Shown here piece after piece: positions 55,887-64,000 of a stretch of DNA of 64,000 bases; the stretch's first letter is position 1, and the number at the start of each line of letters is the position of its first letter. The translations under genes and the position numbers were made by a program. The DNA lies in contig NZ_CP024307.1 of the NCBI RefSeq assembly GCF_002944405.1, forward strand, positions 13,501-77,500. Direction: 5' to 3'. The DNA comes from Sinorhizobium fredii (lineage in GTDB: Bacteria > Pseudomonadota > Alphaproteobacteria > Rhizobiales > Rhizobiaceae). The notes beneath the pieces were generated by a model that did not search any database, had not been told where the DNA came from, and was given only the letters and a program-made list of their open reading frames with translations.

Positions 55887-56411
55887 ATGACGATCCTATC
55901 GATCCATGGCGACAATCCGCTCTCCGACGGGCGTCAGTCCGAGCGGGCGCTGAAGGTGCGCCGTGGCGTACAGCGATTGTTCCTGGAATTGCGCCACGCG
56001 GTGCTGCCGGAACTGACGCTCGCCAGCGGCCGCCGTGCGGACCTGATTTCGATTTCCCCGAAGGGGGAGATCTGGATCGTCGAGATCAAGACGTCGATCG
56101 AAGACTTCCGCGTCGACCGCAAGTGGCCCGAATACCGCCTCCATTGCGACCGATTGTTCTTCGCCACCCACGCGCACGTGCCGCTAGAGATCTTCCCCCA
56201 GGAGTGCGGACTGCTGCTCTCCGACGGCTACGACGCGCATATGCTGCGCGAAGCGCCGGAACATCGCCTGGCGCCGGCGACCCGCAAATCGGTCACCCAG
56301 GCCTTTGCACGCACCGCGGCGCAGCGGCTGATGCTTGCCGAATGGGCGGCCGAGCGCAATGGTGAACTCGGCCAGTCGATCAGCGACATCGTCAGCGGTG
56401 CGCGGGATTAG
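55887..56411 (+). CDS. MmcB-family DNA repair protein (PD-(D/E)XK fold)
   Basis: 174 residues matching the MmcB/DUF1052 family, which in Caulobacter is linked to the DNA damage response and translesion synthesis. The nuclease-fold core is visible as ELTLASGRRADLISIS then WIVEIKTSIEDF (D-ExK pattern) followed by WPEYRLHCDRLFFATH. Ends next to convergent actR (one base between them). Nuclease activity is not proven for the family. Confidence 0.85.
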   Translation: MTILSIHGDNPLSDGRQSERALKVRRGVQRLFLELRHAVLPELTLASGRRADLISISPKGEIWIVEIKTSIEDFRVDRKWPEYRLHCDRLFFATHAHVPLEIFPQECGLLLSDGYDAHMLREAPEHRLAPATRKSVTQAFARTAAQRLMLAEWAAERNGELGQSISDIVSGARD

Positions 56412-56993
56412 CTACTTCGGCGCGCGTTTTGCCAGAATGCGCTGCAGCGTGCGGCGATGCATGTTGAGGCGCCGAGCCGTCTCCGAGACGTTGCGCTCGC
56501 ACATTTCATAGACCCGCTGGATATGTTCCCAGCGGACGCGATCGGCCGACATCGGGTTTTCCGGCAGTTCGACGCGCTCGCCCTCGCGCCGCACGAGGGC
56601 GGCGAAAATCTCGTCCGCATCCGCCGGCTTGGCGAGATAGTCGAGCGCCCCGAGCTTCACGGCGTTCACGGCGGTGGCGATATTGCCGTAGCCGGTCAGC
56701 ACGATCATCCTTGTGTCGTCGCGCCGGCCGCGTATTGCCTCGATCACGTCGAGGCCGCTGCCGTCGCCCAGCCTCAGATCGATGACCGCATGTTTCGGCG
56801 GCCGCGTCTTGGCCTTGGCGATGCCCTCGGCGACCGATTCGGCGATCTCCACCGCGAAGCCGCGTGCCTCCATGGCGCGCGCCAGGCGGCGCAGGAAGGG
56901 CCCGTCGTCGTCGACGATCAACAGCGTCTTGTCCGCTCCGATCAGTTCGGCATCTTGAGGGGTGGCATGCGCAGCCGGCGATTTTTCGGTCAT
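56412..56993 (-). CDS. actR: Response regulator ActR (RegA/PrrA family)
   Basis: 193 residues: receiver with acidic pocket IVDDD (27-30), phospho-Asp72 in AVIDLRLGDGSG, a proline-rich linker, and a Fis-type HTH at the C-terminus (SETARRLNMHRRTLQRILAK). Global redox/acid-tolerance regulator with ActS. The distance to actS is 189 bp, most of it a mosaic repeat, so actR may have its own promoter. Confidence 0.94.
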   Translation of the reverse strand: MTEKSPAAHATPQDAELIGADKTLLIVDDDGPFLRRLARAMEARGFAVEIAESVAEGIAKAKTRPPKHAVIDLRLGDGSGLDVIEAIRGRRDDTRMIVLTGYGNIATAVNAVKLGALDYLAKPADADEIFAALVRREGERVELPENPMSADRVRWEHIQRVYEMCERNVSETARRLNMHRRTLQRILAKRAPK

Positions 56994-57050
56994 TCTCGTA
57001 AATCCGGAGCCAAAACTGGGGTGATTGCGCTGAAACTATGTAGGTTATTC

Positions 57051-57158
57051 CTACAGCGCCGCGCGTCTTATCAGACGCGCAAAGGTCGCTGTAGCACTTA
57101 GAAATTGCTGCATGTCTTTGTCCTTAAATCGAGGTCGATTTAAGGAGACATGCAGTAG
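57051..57158. repeat. Rhizobial mosaic intergenic repeat, copy 2 (between actS and actR)
   Basis: Second copy of the element at 12500-12603: CTACAGCG / CGCTGTAG stem, then TGCATGTC...GACATGCAG enclosing TCCTTAAATCGAGG and its complement TCGATTTAAGGA. This copy has the fuller internal palindrome. It occupies most of the space between the two partner genes. Confidence 0.8.
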
Positions 57159-57182
57159 CAGTCTTCAATAAACTGCCAAAAA

Positions 57183-58472
57183 TCATTTCGCCAGTTTCGT
57201 ATCCATCAGTACACGCGGCCATTCGACGCTGACCCGGGCACCGGGGCTATTCTCGAAACGAAGCCTTGCACCGGATCGCTCCAGAAGCGTCTTGGCGATG
57301 AAGAGGCCGAGTCCCAGCCCCCCGGCGCTGTCTTCCTTCTGCCTGCGGGTGACATAGGGCTCACCGATCCTTGCGAGAATATCCGGCGAAAAGCCGTCGC
57401 CATCGTCCTCGATCGTCACCTTGACGCGCTCCGCCGTGTGCTCGACCGTGACCGTCACCGCCTCGCGGGCATAGTCGACGGCATTTTCGAGAAGATTGCC
57501 GAGGCCGTAGAGGATTCCGGCATTGCGGTTGCCGACCGGCTCGCTGGCGCGGTCCCCCTTCTGGATCAACTTGATCTGGATACCGAATTCGCGATGCGGC
57601 GCCATCACCTCCTCGATCAGCGAGGAGAGCGGCAGAAGCCGCATATGCTCCTCGCTTTCGGAGGAAAGCGTGGTCAGGCGCTTCAGAATGTCGCGGCAGC
57701 GCTCGCTCTGGCTGCGCAGCAGGTGCACGTCCTCGCCGAAGCGCGGGTCGTCGCCGAGCTCCCGCTCCATCTCCTTGGCGACGACGGTGATCGTCGCAAG
57801 CGGCGTGCCGAGTTCGTGGGCAGCAGCGGCGGCGAGTCCGTCGAGCTGCGACAGGTGCTTTTCGCGCTGGAGCACCAGTTCGGTCGCCGTTAGCGCCTCC
57901 GAAAGTTCGCTTGCCTCGAGCGAGACGCGATAGGTGTAGAAAGCGGCGAAGGCCGTCATCGAGACGATCGCGAACCAGATGCCCGCCGTCAGCACGCGCG
58001 GCATCAACAGCACCGTGCCGGGATACCAGGGCAGCGGGAAGGGCGAGAAAGCGAGCGCGGTGACGCCGATCACCGCGAACACGGCAAGCACGATGCTGTG
58101 CGGCTTCGGCTGCGAGGCTGACGAGATAATCACCGGCACGCAGAGCAGCGGCGCGAACGGATTGGCGAGCCCGCCGGTGATGAAGAGCAGCGCCGTCAGC
58201 TGCGCGAGATCGAGACCCAGCAGCACGAAGGCGGCCGCCGCCGTCAGGCGATGCGTCGGCGGGAAGCGGATGGTGAGAAAGACATTGAGCAACGCCAGAC
58301 TGGCGATCAGCAGCGAGCAGGGAACGAGCGGCAGGGGAAACTGCAGCCATAGCGCCGTGACGATAACGGCGACGGACTGGCCGCCGACCGCCAGCCAGCG
58401 CAGCCGCACGAGCGTCTGCAGCCTCAGGCTGCGATTGCTGTTGAGTTCGTTGTCGAGTGTCATCGTCGCCAT
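57183..58472 (-). CDS. actS: Redox sensor histidine kinase ActS (RegB/PrrB family)
   Basis: About 429 residues from ATG 58472. Six hydrophobic helices in the N-terminal half include the quinone-binding motif GGLANPF of the RegB family. The H-box is AAAAAHELGTPLATI with phospho-His about 219; a cysteine at about 259 in SERCRDILKRL matches the redox-active Cys265 of RegB. ATP-site motifs are LLENAVDYA, EDDGDGFS and GLGLGLFIA. A TTG at 58505 would add 11 residues. Partner of ActR; involved in acid tolerance, CO2 fixation and hydrogen/nitrogen metabolism genes in rhizobia. Confidence 0.93.
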   Translation of the reverse strand: MATMTLDNELNSNRSLRLQTLVRLRWLAVGGQSVAVIVTALWLQFPLPLVPCSLLIASLALLNVFLTIRFPPTHRLTAAAAFVLLGLDLAQLTALLFITGGLANPFAPLLCVPVIISSASQPKPHSIVLAVFAVIGVTALAFSPFPLPWYPGTVLLMPRVLTAGIWFAIVSMTAFAAFYTYRVSLEASELSEALTATELVLQREKHLSQLDGLAAAAAHELGTPLATITVVAKEMERELGDDPRFGEDVHLLRSQSERCRDILKRLTTLSSESEEHMRLLPLSSLIEEVMAPHREFGIQIKLIQKGDRASEPVGNRNAGILYGLGNLLENAVDYAREAVTVTVEHTAERVKVTIEDDGDGFSPDILARIGEPYVTRRQKEDSAGGLGLGLFIAKTLLERSGARLRFENSPGARVSVEWPRVLMDTKLAK

Positions 58473-58542
58473 TCTGCCTGCCGGCCCCTCATGCGCTCGC
58501 TTCAAAGACTATCGCAATCCCCGAATGACAAACCAGCCCTAA

Positions 58543-58643
58543 TGCATGTCGCCCAAACGTGCGCAGCGGTTTTGGGCGACATGCACAGAAACAAAGACCT
58601 AAAGCGGGCCGCGTGAATACGCTTGAACGCGACGCGCTTTAGG
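58543..58643. repeat. Double-hairpin intergenic repeat between hrpB and actS
   Basis: First hairpin: perfect 15-bp arms TGCATGTCGCCCAAA (58543-58557) and TTTGGGCGACATGCA (58571-58585). Second hairpin: CCTAAAGCG (58598-58606) with CGCTTTAGG (58635-58643), which includes the hrpB stop codon. Probably a rhizobial dispersed element and a transcript end for hrpB. Confidence 0.7.
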
Positions 58644-61101
58644 TGCCGCGCGGCTTGGCGCGCGTCGTCGGCATCGCGTTGGCCGGATCCTCTGGCCAGG
58701 GGTGCTTCGGGTAGCGGCCACGCATGTCGGCGCGGACGTCCTTCCAGGAGCCGGCCCAGAAGCCCGGCAGGTCGCGCGTCGTCTGGATCGGGCGCTGGCC
58801 GGGCGAGATCAATTCAAGCAGCAGCGGCAGCCGCCCGTCGCCGATGGCCGGATGCGCCTTGAGACCGAAGAGTTCCTGGACGCGGATCGAAAGTAGCGGT
58901 TCGTCGCCGTCGTAATGGATCGGGTGGCGCTGTCCGGTCGGCGCTTCGAAATGCGTCGGAGCGAGCTTCGCAAGATCGCGCTGCAAATCGTAAGGAACGA
59001 GTGACATCAGCCCTTCGGCGAGGTCACGGCCCTTGATCCCGTCGATGCCGCCGGCCTCCCCTTGAAACGGAACGAACCATTCATCGAGGCGGGAGATGAG
59101 CGCCGCATCCGACATGTCGGGCCAGGGCTCGCCGACCGAGCGGTGAAGAAAGCCGATGCGGTCGCGCAATTGATCCACGTCCTTCGGAAACGGCACGGCA
59201 GCCAATCCGAACTGGCGAATGCCGTCGGCGAGCGCTCGCGCTGCGGGCTCGCCGCGCGGCCGCGGCAGCGGCGCCTCGTCGAAAATGATCGCCCCGAGCC
59301 GGGTCACGCGGCGAGCCCTGACCTGGCGGCTCGCCCGGTCGAAGAAACTTTGCTCCTCCGTGACGATCGCCTCGGGCATATGGGCCTCGACATCGGCCCT
59401 GGTGATTTCCGCCGCCGCCAGCACTCGCTGCGCGCCGGCCCGTCCGGTCAGATCGGCAATCACCAGCATCGCCGCCGCCGCCAGCCGCTCGGTCTCCGGC
59501 ACTTCCGCGCCGCGCCCGTTGGCCATTACGAAGCGGCCGCGGCCGCCGCGCTGCAGGGCTATGCGATCCGGAAAGGCATGCATCAGCAGCGGCCCTGGCG
59601 GGCCGGACTCTCCCCTGGGTTTCGATCGAGCGAGGTCCGCGGCCATTCGTCTCGCAAGCCCGCGTGCCGCCTCCGCCCGATCGCTCTGCTCGCTGCGGAA
59701 GCGCCGCAGCCGATCCTCGATGTCGAGGCTGTTGCCGCCGAGGCCCTGTTCGGTGAGCATCACCGCGATGAGGCAGGCCTCATGCGCCTGCCCCTCGTCT
59801 GCGGCCGAAACCGCCATTGCTGCCAGCCTGACTGGCAAGGCGAGGTCGCGGATCATGCGCCCTCTCGCCGTCAACGCCCCACGCGCGTCGAGTGCTCCCA
59901 ATTCGACGAGCAGGCTGCGCGCTTCCCGCAGCGTCGTTTCCGGCGGCGGGTCGATGAATTTGAGTGACGATGGATCGGCGACACCCCAATGGGCAAGGTC
60001 GAGCAGCAGGCCGGAAAGGTCGCTGGCGAGAATCTGCGGCGGCGTGAAGGCGGCAAGTGCCGCCGACTGGCCCGCATGCCACAGCCGGATGGCGACACCC
60101 GGCTCGGTTCGCCCGGCGCGGCCGGCACGCTGGTCGGCCGAGGCCCGTGAGACGCGCACGGTCTCCAGCCGGGTGATCCCGGTCGAAGCCTCGAAGACCG
60201 GCAGCCGCTGCAGGCCGCTGTCGACGACGATGCGCACCCCGTCGATGGTGATCGAGGTTTCGGCGATCGAGGTTGCGAGCACGATCTTGCGGCTGCCCTT
60301 CGGCGCCGGCCGGATCGCCGCATCCTGCTCCTTCTGGCTGAGATTGCCGTAGAGCGGCACGATCATCGTGTTCTGATCGAAGCGTCCGGCGAGGCGTTCG
60401 GCCGTCCGGGTGATCTCGGCCTGCCCCGGCAGGAAGGCGAGGATCGAGCCCTCCTCGGACCGATGCGCCTCGGTGATCGTCCGAAGCACCGTATCCTCGA
60501 CGCTTTCACCGGTGCCTCTGCTCTCGTAGCGGATATCGATCGGATAGCTCCGCCCCTCGCTCTGAAGGACCGGCGCGTCTCCAAGCAGCCCGGCGGCCCG
60601 CTCGACGTCGAGCGTCGCCGACATGACGATGATTTTCAAATCGTCGCGCAGCGCCGATTGCACGTCGAGCGCCAGCGCCAGGCCGAAATCGGCGTCGAGC
60701 GATCGCTCGTGAAACTCGTCGAAAAGGACCGCCGAAACGCCGGCAAGCTCCGGATCGTCGAGGATCATCCGGGTAAAGACGCCTTCGGTCACCACCTCGA
60801 TCCGGGTCTTCGCCGAAATGCGGTTGTCGAGCCGCATGCGGTAGCCGACCGTCTCGCCGACCGTCTCGCCCAGCAACGCGGCCATTCGACCGGCCGCGGC
60901 CCGCGCCGCGAGGCGCCGCGGTTCGAGCAGGATGATCTTGCCGCCGTTCAGCCACAGTTGATCGAGGAGGAAAAGCGGCACCAGCGTCGTCTTGCCGGCC
61001 CCGGGCGGCGCGGAGAGAACGACGGATGGCGATCTCCCGAGCGCTTCGGCAAGTGCCGGCAGGATCTCGCGGACCGGCAGGGATGGAAGCTCGGCCCTCA
61101 T
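58639..61101 (-). CDS. hrpB: ATP-dependent helicase HrpB
   Basis: DEAH-box RNA-helicase-like protein of 820 residues. Motif I APPGAGKTTL, motif II as LFDEFHERS (DEFH), motif III VMSATLD, motif VI QRAGRAGRTEPG, then the helicase-associated and HrpB C-terminal domains (KHPWPEDPANA near the end). The biological role in bacteria is poorly defined. Its ATG overlaps the stop of the ABC ATPase gene (ATGA), so it is coupled to the transporter genes. The last codons run into a repeat. Confidence 0.93.
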   Translation of the reverse strand: MRAELPSLPVREILPALAEALGRSPSVVLSAPPGAGKTTLVPLFLLDQLWLNGGKIILLEPRRLAARAAAGRMAALLGETVGETVGYRMRLDNRISAKTRIEVVTEGVFTRMILDDPELAGVSAVLFDEFHERSLDADFGLALALDVQSALRDDLKIIVMSATLDVERAAGLLGDAPVLQSEGRSYPIDIRYESRGTGESVEDTVLRTITEAHRSEEGSILAFLPGQAEITRTAERLAGRFDQNTMIVPLYGNLSQKEQDAAIRPAPKGSRKIVLATSIAETSITIDGVRIVVDSGLQRLPVFEASTGITRLETVRVSRASADQRAGRAGRTEPGVAIRLWHAGQSAALAAFTPPQILASDLSGLLLDLAHWGVADPSSLKFIDPPPETTLREARSLLVELGALDARGALTARGRMIRDLALPVRLAAMAVSAADEGQAHEACLIAVMLTEQGLGGNSLDIEDRLRRFRSEQSDRAEAARGLARRMAADLARSKPRGESGPPGPLLMHAFPDRIALQRGGRGRFVMANGRGAEVPETERLAAAAMLVIADLTGRAGAQRVLAAAEITRADVEAHMPEAIVTEEQSFFDRASRQVRARRVTRLGAIIFDEAPLPRPRGEPAARALADGIRQFGLAAVPFPKDVDQLRDRIGFLHRSVGEPWPDMSDAALISRLDEWFVPFQGEAGGIDGIKGRDLAEGLMSLVPYDLQRDLAKLAPTHFEAPTGQRHPIHYDGDEPLLSIRVQELFGLKAHPAIGDGRLPLLLELISPGQRPIQTTRDLPGFWAGSWKDVRADMRGRYPKHPWPEDPANAMPTTRAKPRGT

Positions 61102-61763
61102 GGCTTCGCCTCGCCGCCGATTTCGACCACCGTGCCGCCGGCCGCCTCCGCATCGGCGCGGTCATGGGTGACGAGGAGGGCAGGCAGGCCAGCCGCCCTG
61201 GCTCTCGAGAAGACCAGTTCGCGCATCTGCTGCCTCAGCGCCGCGTCGAGCTTGGAAAAAGGCTCGTCGAGCAGCAGGAAGTGCGGAGCCGAGACGAGCA
61301 CCCGCTGCAGCGCCACCCGCGCCTTCTGACCGCCGGAGAGCGTTTCCGGGTCGCGGTCGAAGAAGCCGGCGAGCCCGACCTCGGCGAGCGCCCCCTCCGC
61401 AAGCGCGCGGCGTGTCGCGCGTCCCCGGACGGACGGCGGAATGGCAAACAGGATGTTGCCTCCGACGGAGAGATGCGGGAACAGCAGCGGATCCTGGAAC
61501 AGGATGCCGGCGTGGCGCCGGTTGGCGGCAACATTGGTCAGGTCTTCCTTGCCGATCAGCAGCTGCCCGCTGGCCTTGAACGCCGGATCGAGGAAGCCGC
61601 CGGCAAAGGCGAGCAACGCTGACTTTCCGGAGCCGGACGGTCCCATGATCGTCAGAACCTCACCCGGCATCACCGTCGCCGAGACCGCAAGCAGCGTCCG
61701 GTCCGCCAGCCGGATCGTCACGTCTGACAGCGTCAGGGGTCTAGTCTCGGCGATTTCCAGCAT
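61098..61763 (-). CDS. ABC transporter ATP-binding protein (YnjD-like)
   Basis: 221-residue single ABC domain: Walker A GPSGSGKSAL, signature TLSGGQKARVAL, Walker B FLLLDEPFSKLD, and H-loop VTHDRADAEA. Pairs with the upstream double-length permease and the binding protein as in YnjB-YnjC-YnjD. Short form without a regulatory C-terminal domain. Substrate unknown; related systems import thiamine, iron or organic ions. Begins immediately after the permease stop. Confidence 0.88.
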   Translation of the reverse strand: MLEIAETRPLTLSDVTIRLADRTLLAVSATVMPGEVLTIMGPSGSGKSALLAFAGGFLDPAFKASGQLLIGKEDLTNVAANRRHAGILFQDPLLFPHLSVGGNILFAIPPSVRGRATRRALAEGALAEVGLAGFFDRDPETLSGGQKARVALQRVLVSAPHFLLLDEPFSKLDAALRQQMRELVFSRARAAGLPALLVTHDRADAEAAGGTVVEIGGEAKP

Positions 61764-63479
61764 TCACGTCCTCATGGCCTGGCGGTTGCGGAATAGCAAC
61801 TGGGGGCCGAGCGAGGCAACGAGAAATGCAAGAAAGGGCAGGGATGCCTGGACGAGCGCATAGACGCCGATCACCCGCCGGTCGCCGCCGGAGGAAAGCG
61901 CCACCGCCTCGGTGGCAATCGTCGTCAGCCGCCCCGCGCCGATCAGCAGCGTCGGAAGATAGAGGCTGACGGACACCGAAAAGCCGACGGCAAAGGCGGT
62001 GAGGCATGCGCGAAACAGGAGCGGCAGGCGGACGGTCAGCAGCGTTCGCAGCGCGGACTTGCCGAAGCCGGCCGCGACCCTTTCGAAGCGCGGATCGAGC
62101 TCGCGCCAGGGGGCGGAGAGCGACAGCAGCACGTAAGGCAAGGCGAACAGGAAGTGGACTGCCAGAACACTCCAAAACGCGGGTTTAAGTCCTGCCGAGA
62201 TGATCAGGATCTGCAGGCCGAAAACGAAACTGATTTCCGGCAGCAGCAGCGGAAGATAGAGCAATCGGTGACGCGGCACGTTCCCGCCACGCTCTGCGGC
62301 GCCGTTACGGTGGAGCAGCAGAATGGCACAAAAGAGAGCGAGCGCCGCCGACAGGAGAGCGAGGGCAATCGTGGTTCGGAGCGCCGGCCAGAGCGGCGGC
62401 AGCGTTCGCAACCAGGTTTGCAGCGTGAGCTCCGCCGGCAAGGCCGCCGGGAATGGCCAGAGCCCGGCAACCGACCAGAGGCCGAGTAGGGTAATGCCGA
62501 GGAAGATGGAGGCGGCGCAGCCGGCCATTGCGAAAGCTGAGACGAACCGGGGCATGGCGTCGTTTCTCAGGCGCCGCCCCGAATAGGTCAGCTTGCGGAC
62601 CACAAATCGACCGAGCCGTTCGATCAGCAGCCAGATTGCGACCGCTCCAAGAACGACGGCAAGCTGCAGCAGGGCGGCCGCCGAGGCGAGAAACCGGGCG
62701 CCGAGGTCGTGATCCGCCGTCCATTGGGCGATCCGCACCGGCAGCGTTGCCGGCAGCTGCGGTCCGAGGATGATCGCGACGTCGACGACCGAGACGGAAT
62801 AGACGAGGACCGCGAACACCGCCAGGCGGAGCTGCCGGTAGAGGGCCGGCCAGAGGCTGACGAGAAAGCCGATCAGGCGTCCATAGCCGAGCGCCGCGGT
62901 CAATTGTCGGGATTGGCGGAGCGGCAGATGCGGCAACGCGGCGAGCGCGATCAGGAAGAGGAAGGGTACTTCCTTGGTGATCAGCCCGACGAGCATCGAG
63001 AGAGCGAGCGGATCGTTCGGAACGAGCCATTGCGGCGGCCGCCCGAAGCCGGTCAGTTCCGGCGAAACGAGCCGAAGGAGAAAGCCCGAGGGCGCCACGA
63101 GGAAGGCCAGCGCGAAGGCGGCGGCCGCATGCGGAACGGCAAGCAGCGGCGACACCATGTGCTGAATGCGGGAAAAGGCCGGCGTTCCGGCAAATCCTGC
63201 CAGGAAGGTGCCGACGATCGCAACGGCAGCGCCGGTGGTGGCCAGGCCGACCACGAGGCCGGTGAGGCTCGAGCGCAGGATATGCGGCTGGCCGGCAAGC
63301 TCGGCGAAATGACCGAGCGTGAATTCCGAGCCGCCGAGCGCCGGGAGGTAGCCGAAGGCAGGCAGGATGACTCCCGCCACGCCGGCAAGGATCGGCAGTC
63401 CCAGGATCAGGGCAAGAAGCGTGTTCGCGGTAAAAGTGCGCGATCCCTTCAACGCTTTGACGCTAATTGGCCGCCCCAT
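61764..63479 (-). CDS. ABC transporter permease, two fused modules (YnjC-like)
   Basis: 571 residues with about 12 membrane helices, i.e. two BPD_transp_1 domains in one chain (first about 50-290, second about 310-570), as in YnjC and ThiP. The ATPase-contact loops (EAA-type) appear around ALGYGRLIGFLVSLWPALY and ELDPRFERVAAGFGKSALRTL. The start overlaps the binding-protein gene by 17 bases, indicating coupling. Confidence 0.86.
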   Translation of the reverse strand: MGRPISVKALKGSRTFTANTLLALILGLPILAGVAGVILPAFGYLPALGGSEFTLGHFAELAGQPHILRSSLTGLVVGLATTGAAVAIVGTFLAGFAGTPAFSRIQHMVSPLLAVPHAAAAFALAFLVAPSGFLLRLVSPELTGFGRPPQWLVPNDPLALSMLVGLITKEVPFLFLIALAALPHLPLRQSRQLTAALGYGRLIGFLVSLWPALYRQLRLAVFAVLVYSVSVVDVAIILGPQLPATLPVRIAQWTADHDLGARFLASAAALLQLAVVLGAVAIWLLIERLGRFVVRKLTYSGRRLRNDAMPRFVSAFAMAGCAASIFLGITLLGLWSVAGLWPFPAALPAELTLQTWLRTLPPLWPALRTTIALALLSAALALFCAILLLHRNGAAERGGNVPRHRLLYLPLLLPEISFVFGLQILIISAGLKPAFWSVLAVHFLFALPYVLLSLSAPWRELDPRFERVAAGFGKSALRTLLTVRLPLLFRACLTAFAVGFSVSVSLYLPTLLIGAGRLTTIATEAVALSSGGDRRVIGVYALVQASLPFLAFLVASLGPQLLFRNRQAMRT

Positions 63480-64000
63480 AGCGCCGGATCCATTCGGCCT
63501 CGATGCGTATCATCCAGTCCGGATGCGGCTCGTCGAGCGCCGGTCCGAGCTCGTCCGGCTTCAGAGTGGCAATGCCGAGATCGAGCTTTTCGAAGGCGGA
63601 TCGATCCTCGGCGGCAAGCTTTGCCACGGAAAGAACGGTCGGATCTCCCCAGACCTTCGGATCCTGCTTGCGCAGTTGCGCTTCGGGCGAAAGCAGGAAA
63701 TCGGCGACGAGCAGCGCCCCGGCCTTCGCCGTGGCATTATAAGGGATGGCGAGGAAATGCGTGTTGCCGAGCGTGCCGCCGGAAAAGACGAAGGAGCGCA
63801 CCGTGTCCGGAAGCTCGCCATTGGCGATAGCCGACGACGCCTCCGCCGGGTTGAACGCGAAGATGATATCGAGCTCGCCATCGGCGAGCTTCTGCTTCAT
63901 GTCGGGATAGTTCTGCGGATAGGCTTTGCCTTGCCGCCACAGAAGCGGTGTTAGCTTGTCGAGATAGGCGAACAGCGGCGCGGCATCCGCCGCGAAAGTC
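63463..64000 (-). CDS. ABC transporter substrate-binding protein (YnjB-like), 5' part beyond window
   Basis: C-terminal part of an extracellular solute-binding protein; the frame stays open to the window edge, so the start and signal peptide are outside. Visible segments FAYLDKLTPLLWRQGKAYP, DIIFAFNPAEASSAIANG and HFLAIPYNATAKAGAL match the YnjB family of binding proteins. The in-frame ATG at 63900 is internal. With the two following genes it forms a complete importer. Confidence 0.82.
   Translation of the reverse strand, partial: TFAADAAPLFAYLDKLTPLLWRQGKAYPQNYPDMKQKLADGELDIIFAFNPAEASSAIANGELPDTVRSFVFSGGTLGNTHFLAIPYNATAKAGALLVADFLLSPEAQLRKQDPKVWGDPTVLSVAKLAAEDRSAFEKLDLGIATLKPDELGPALDEPHPDWMIRIEAEWIRRYGAAN

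Overview
The window is a GC-rich stretch of an alphaproteobacterial chromosome. Gene content and order point to Sinorhizobium/Ensifer (S. meliloti/S. medicae/S. fredii group): ExoS/ChvG-ChvI, pckA, phaZ, the trpFBA-accD-folC series, a his cluster next to hslVU, ActS/ActR, and intergenic palindromes of the kind described as RIME and mosaic elements in rhizobia. The assignment rests on recognised families and synteny, not on a database search. Coding density is high. I saw no rRNA, tRNA, integrase, insertion sequence or CRISPR array.

Layout. 1-10.35 kb is an accessory-type sugar catabolic cluster: a 5'-truncated HpaI-type aldolase, a GntR regulator with two winged-helix domains, a UxaA-type sugar-acid dehydratase, an L-fucose-dehydrogenase-like aldo/keto reductase, a three-gene sugar ABC importer, a zinc alcohol dehydrogenase and a COG3618-type lactonase. 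Together they make an oxidative route for L-fucose or a stereochemically related sugar the best guess. 10.5-18.8 kb carries phaZ, a small membrane protein, a YgjP-like metalloprotease, trpF-trpB-trpA, accD and folC. 18.9-30.9 kb (minus strand) is one compact run in the order of transcription: a DivL-like tyrosine pseudo-histidine kinase, a TsaE-AmgK fusion, a MurU-like uridylyltransferase, addB, addA, then trxA.

31.1-36.9 kb (minus) holds ahcY and the regulatory run chvI-chvG-hprK-EIIA(Man)-HPr, a PTS phosphorelay without sugar permeases. pckA is divergent from chvI at 37.2 kb, followed by arfB and an AlkB-like dioxygenase. 40.2-44.9 kb (minus) is hisB-DUF2628-hisH-hisA-hisF-hisE-coaA, divergent from hslV-GNAT-hslU at 45.2-47.5 kb. 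47.7-55 kb has a DUF1402 protein, a cytochrome P450, a HyuA-type hydantoinase/oxoprolinase and malate synthase G. 55-58.5 kb has an L,D-transpeptidase lipoprotein, an MmcB-like protein and ActR/ActS. 58.6-64 kb (minus) is a YnjBCD-like ABC transporter translationally coupled to the helicase HrpB; the substrate-binding gene is cut by the window end.

Most of the window is conserved housekeeping sequence and I do not see a clearly undescribed system. The points most worth a second look are the gene run joining cell-cycle control, peptidoglycan recycling and recombinational repair; the double-HTH GntR regulator with a possible operator shared by two promoters in its cluster; the AccD zinc ribbon that has lost three of four ligands; a perfect 20-bp palindrome upstream of ahcY; paired LacI-type sites before pckA; and an acetyltransferase embedded between hslV and hslU.
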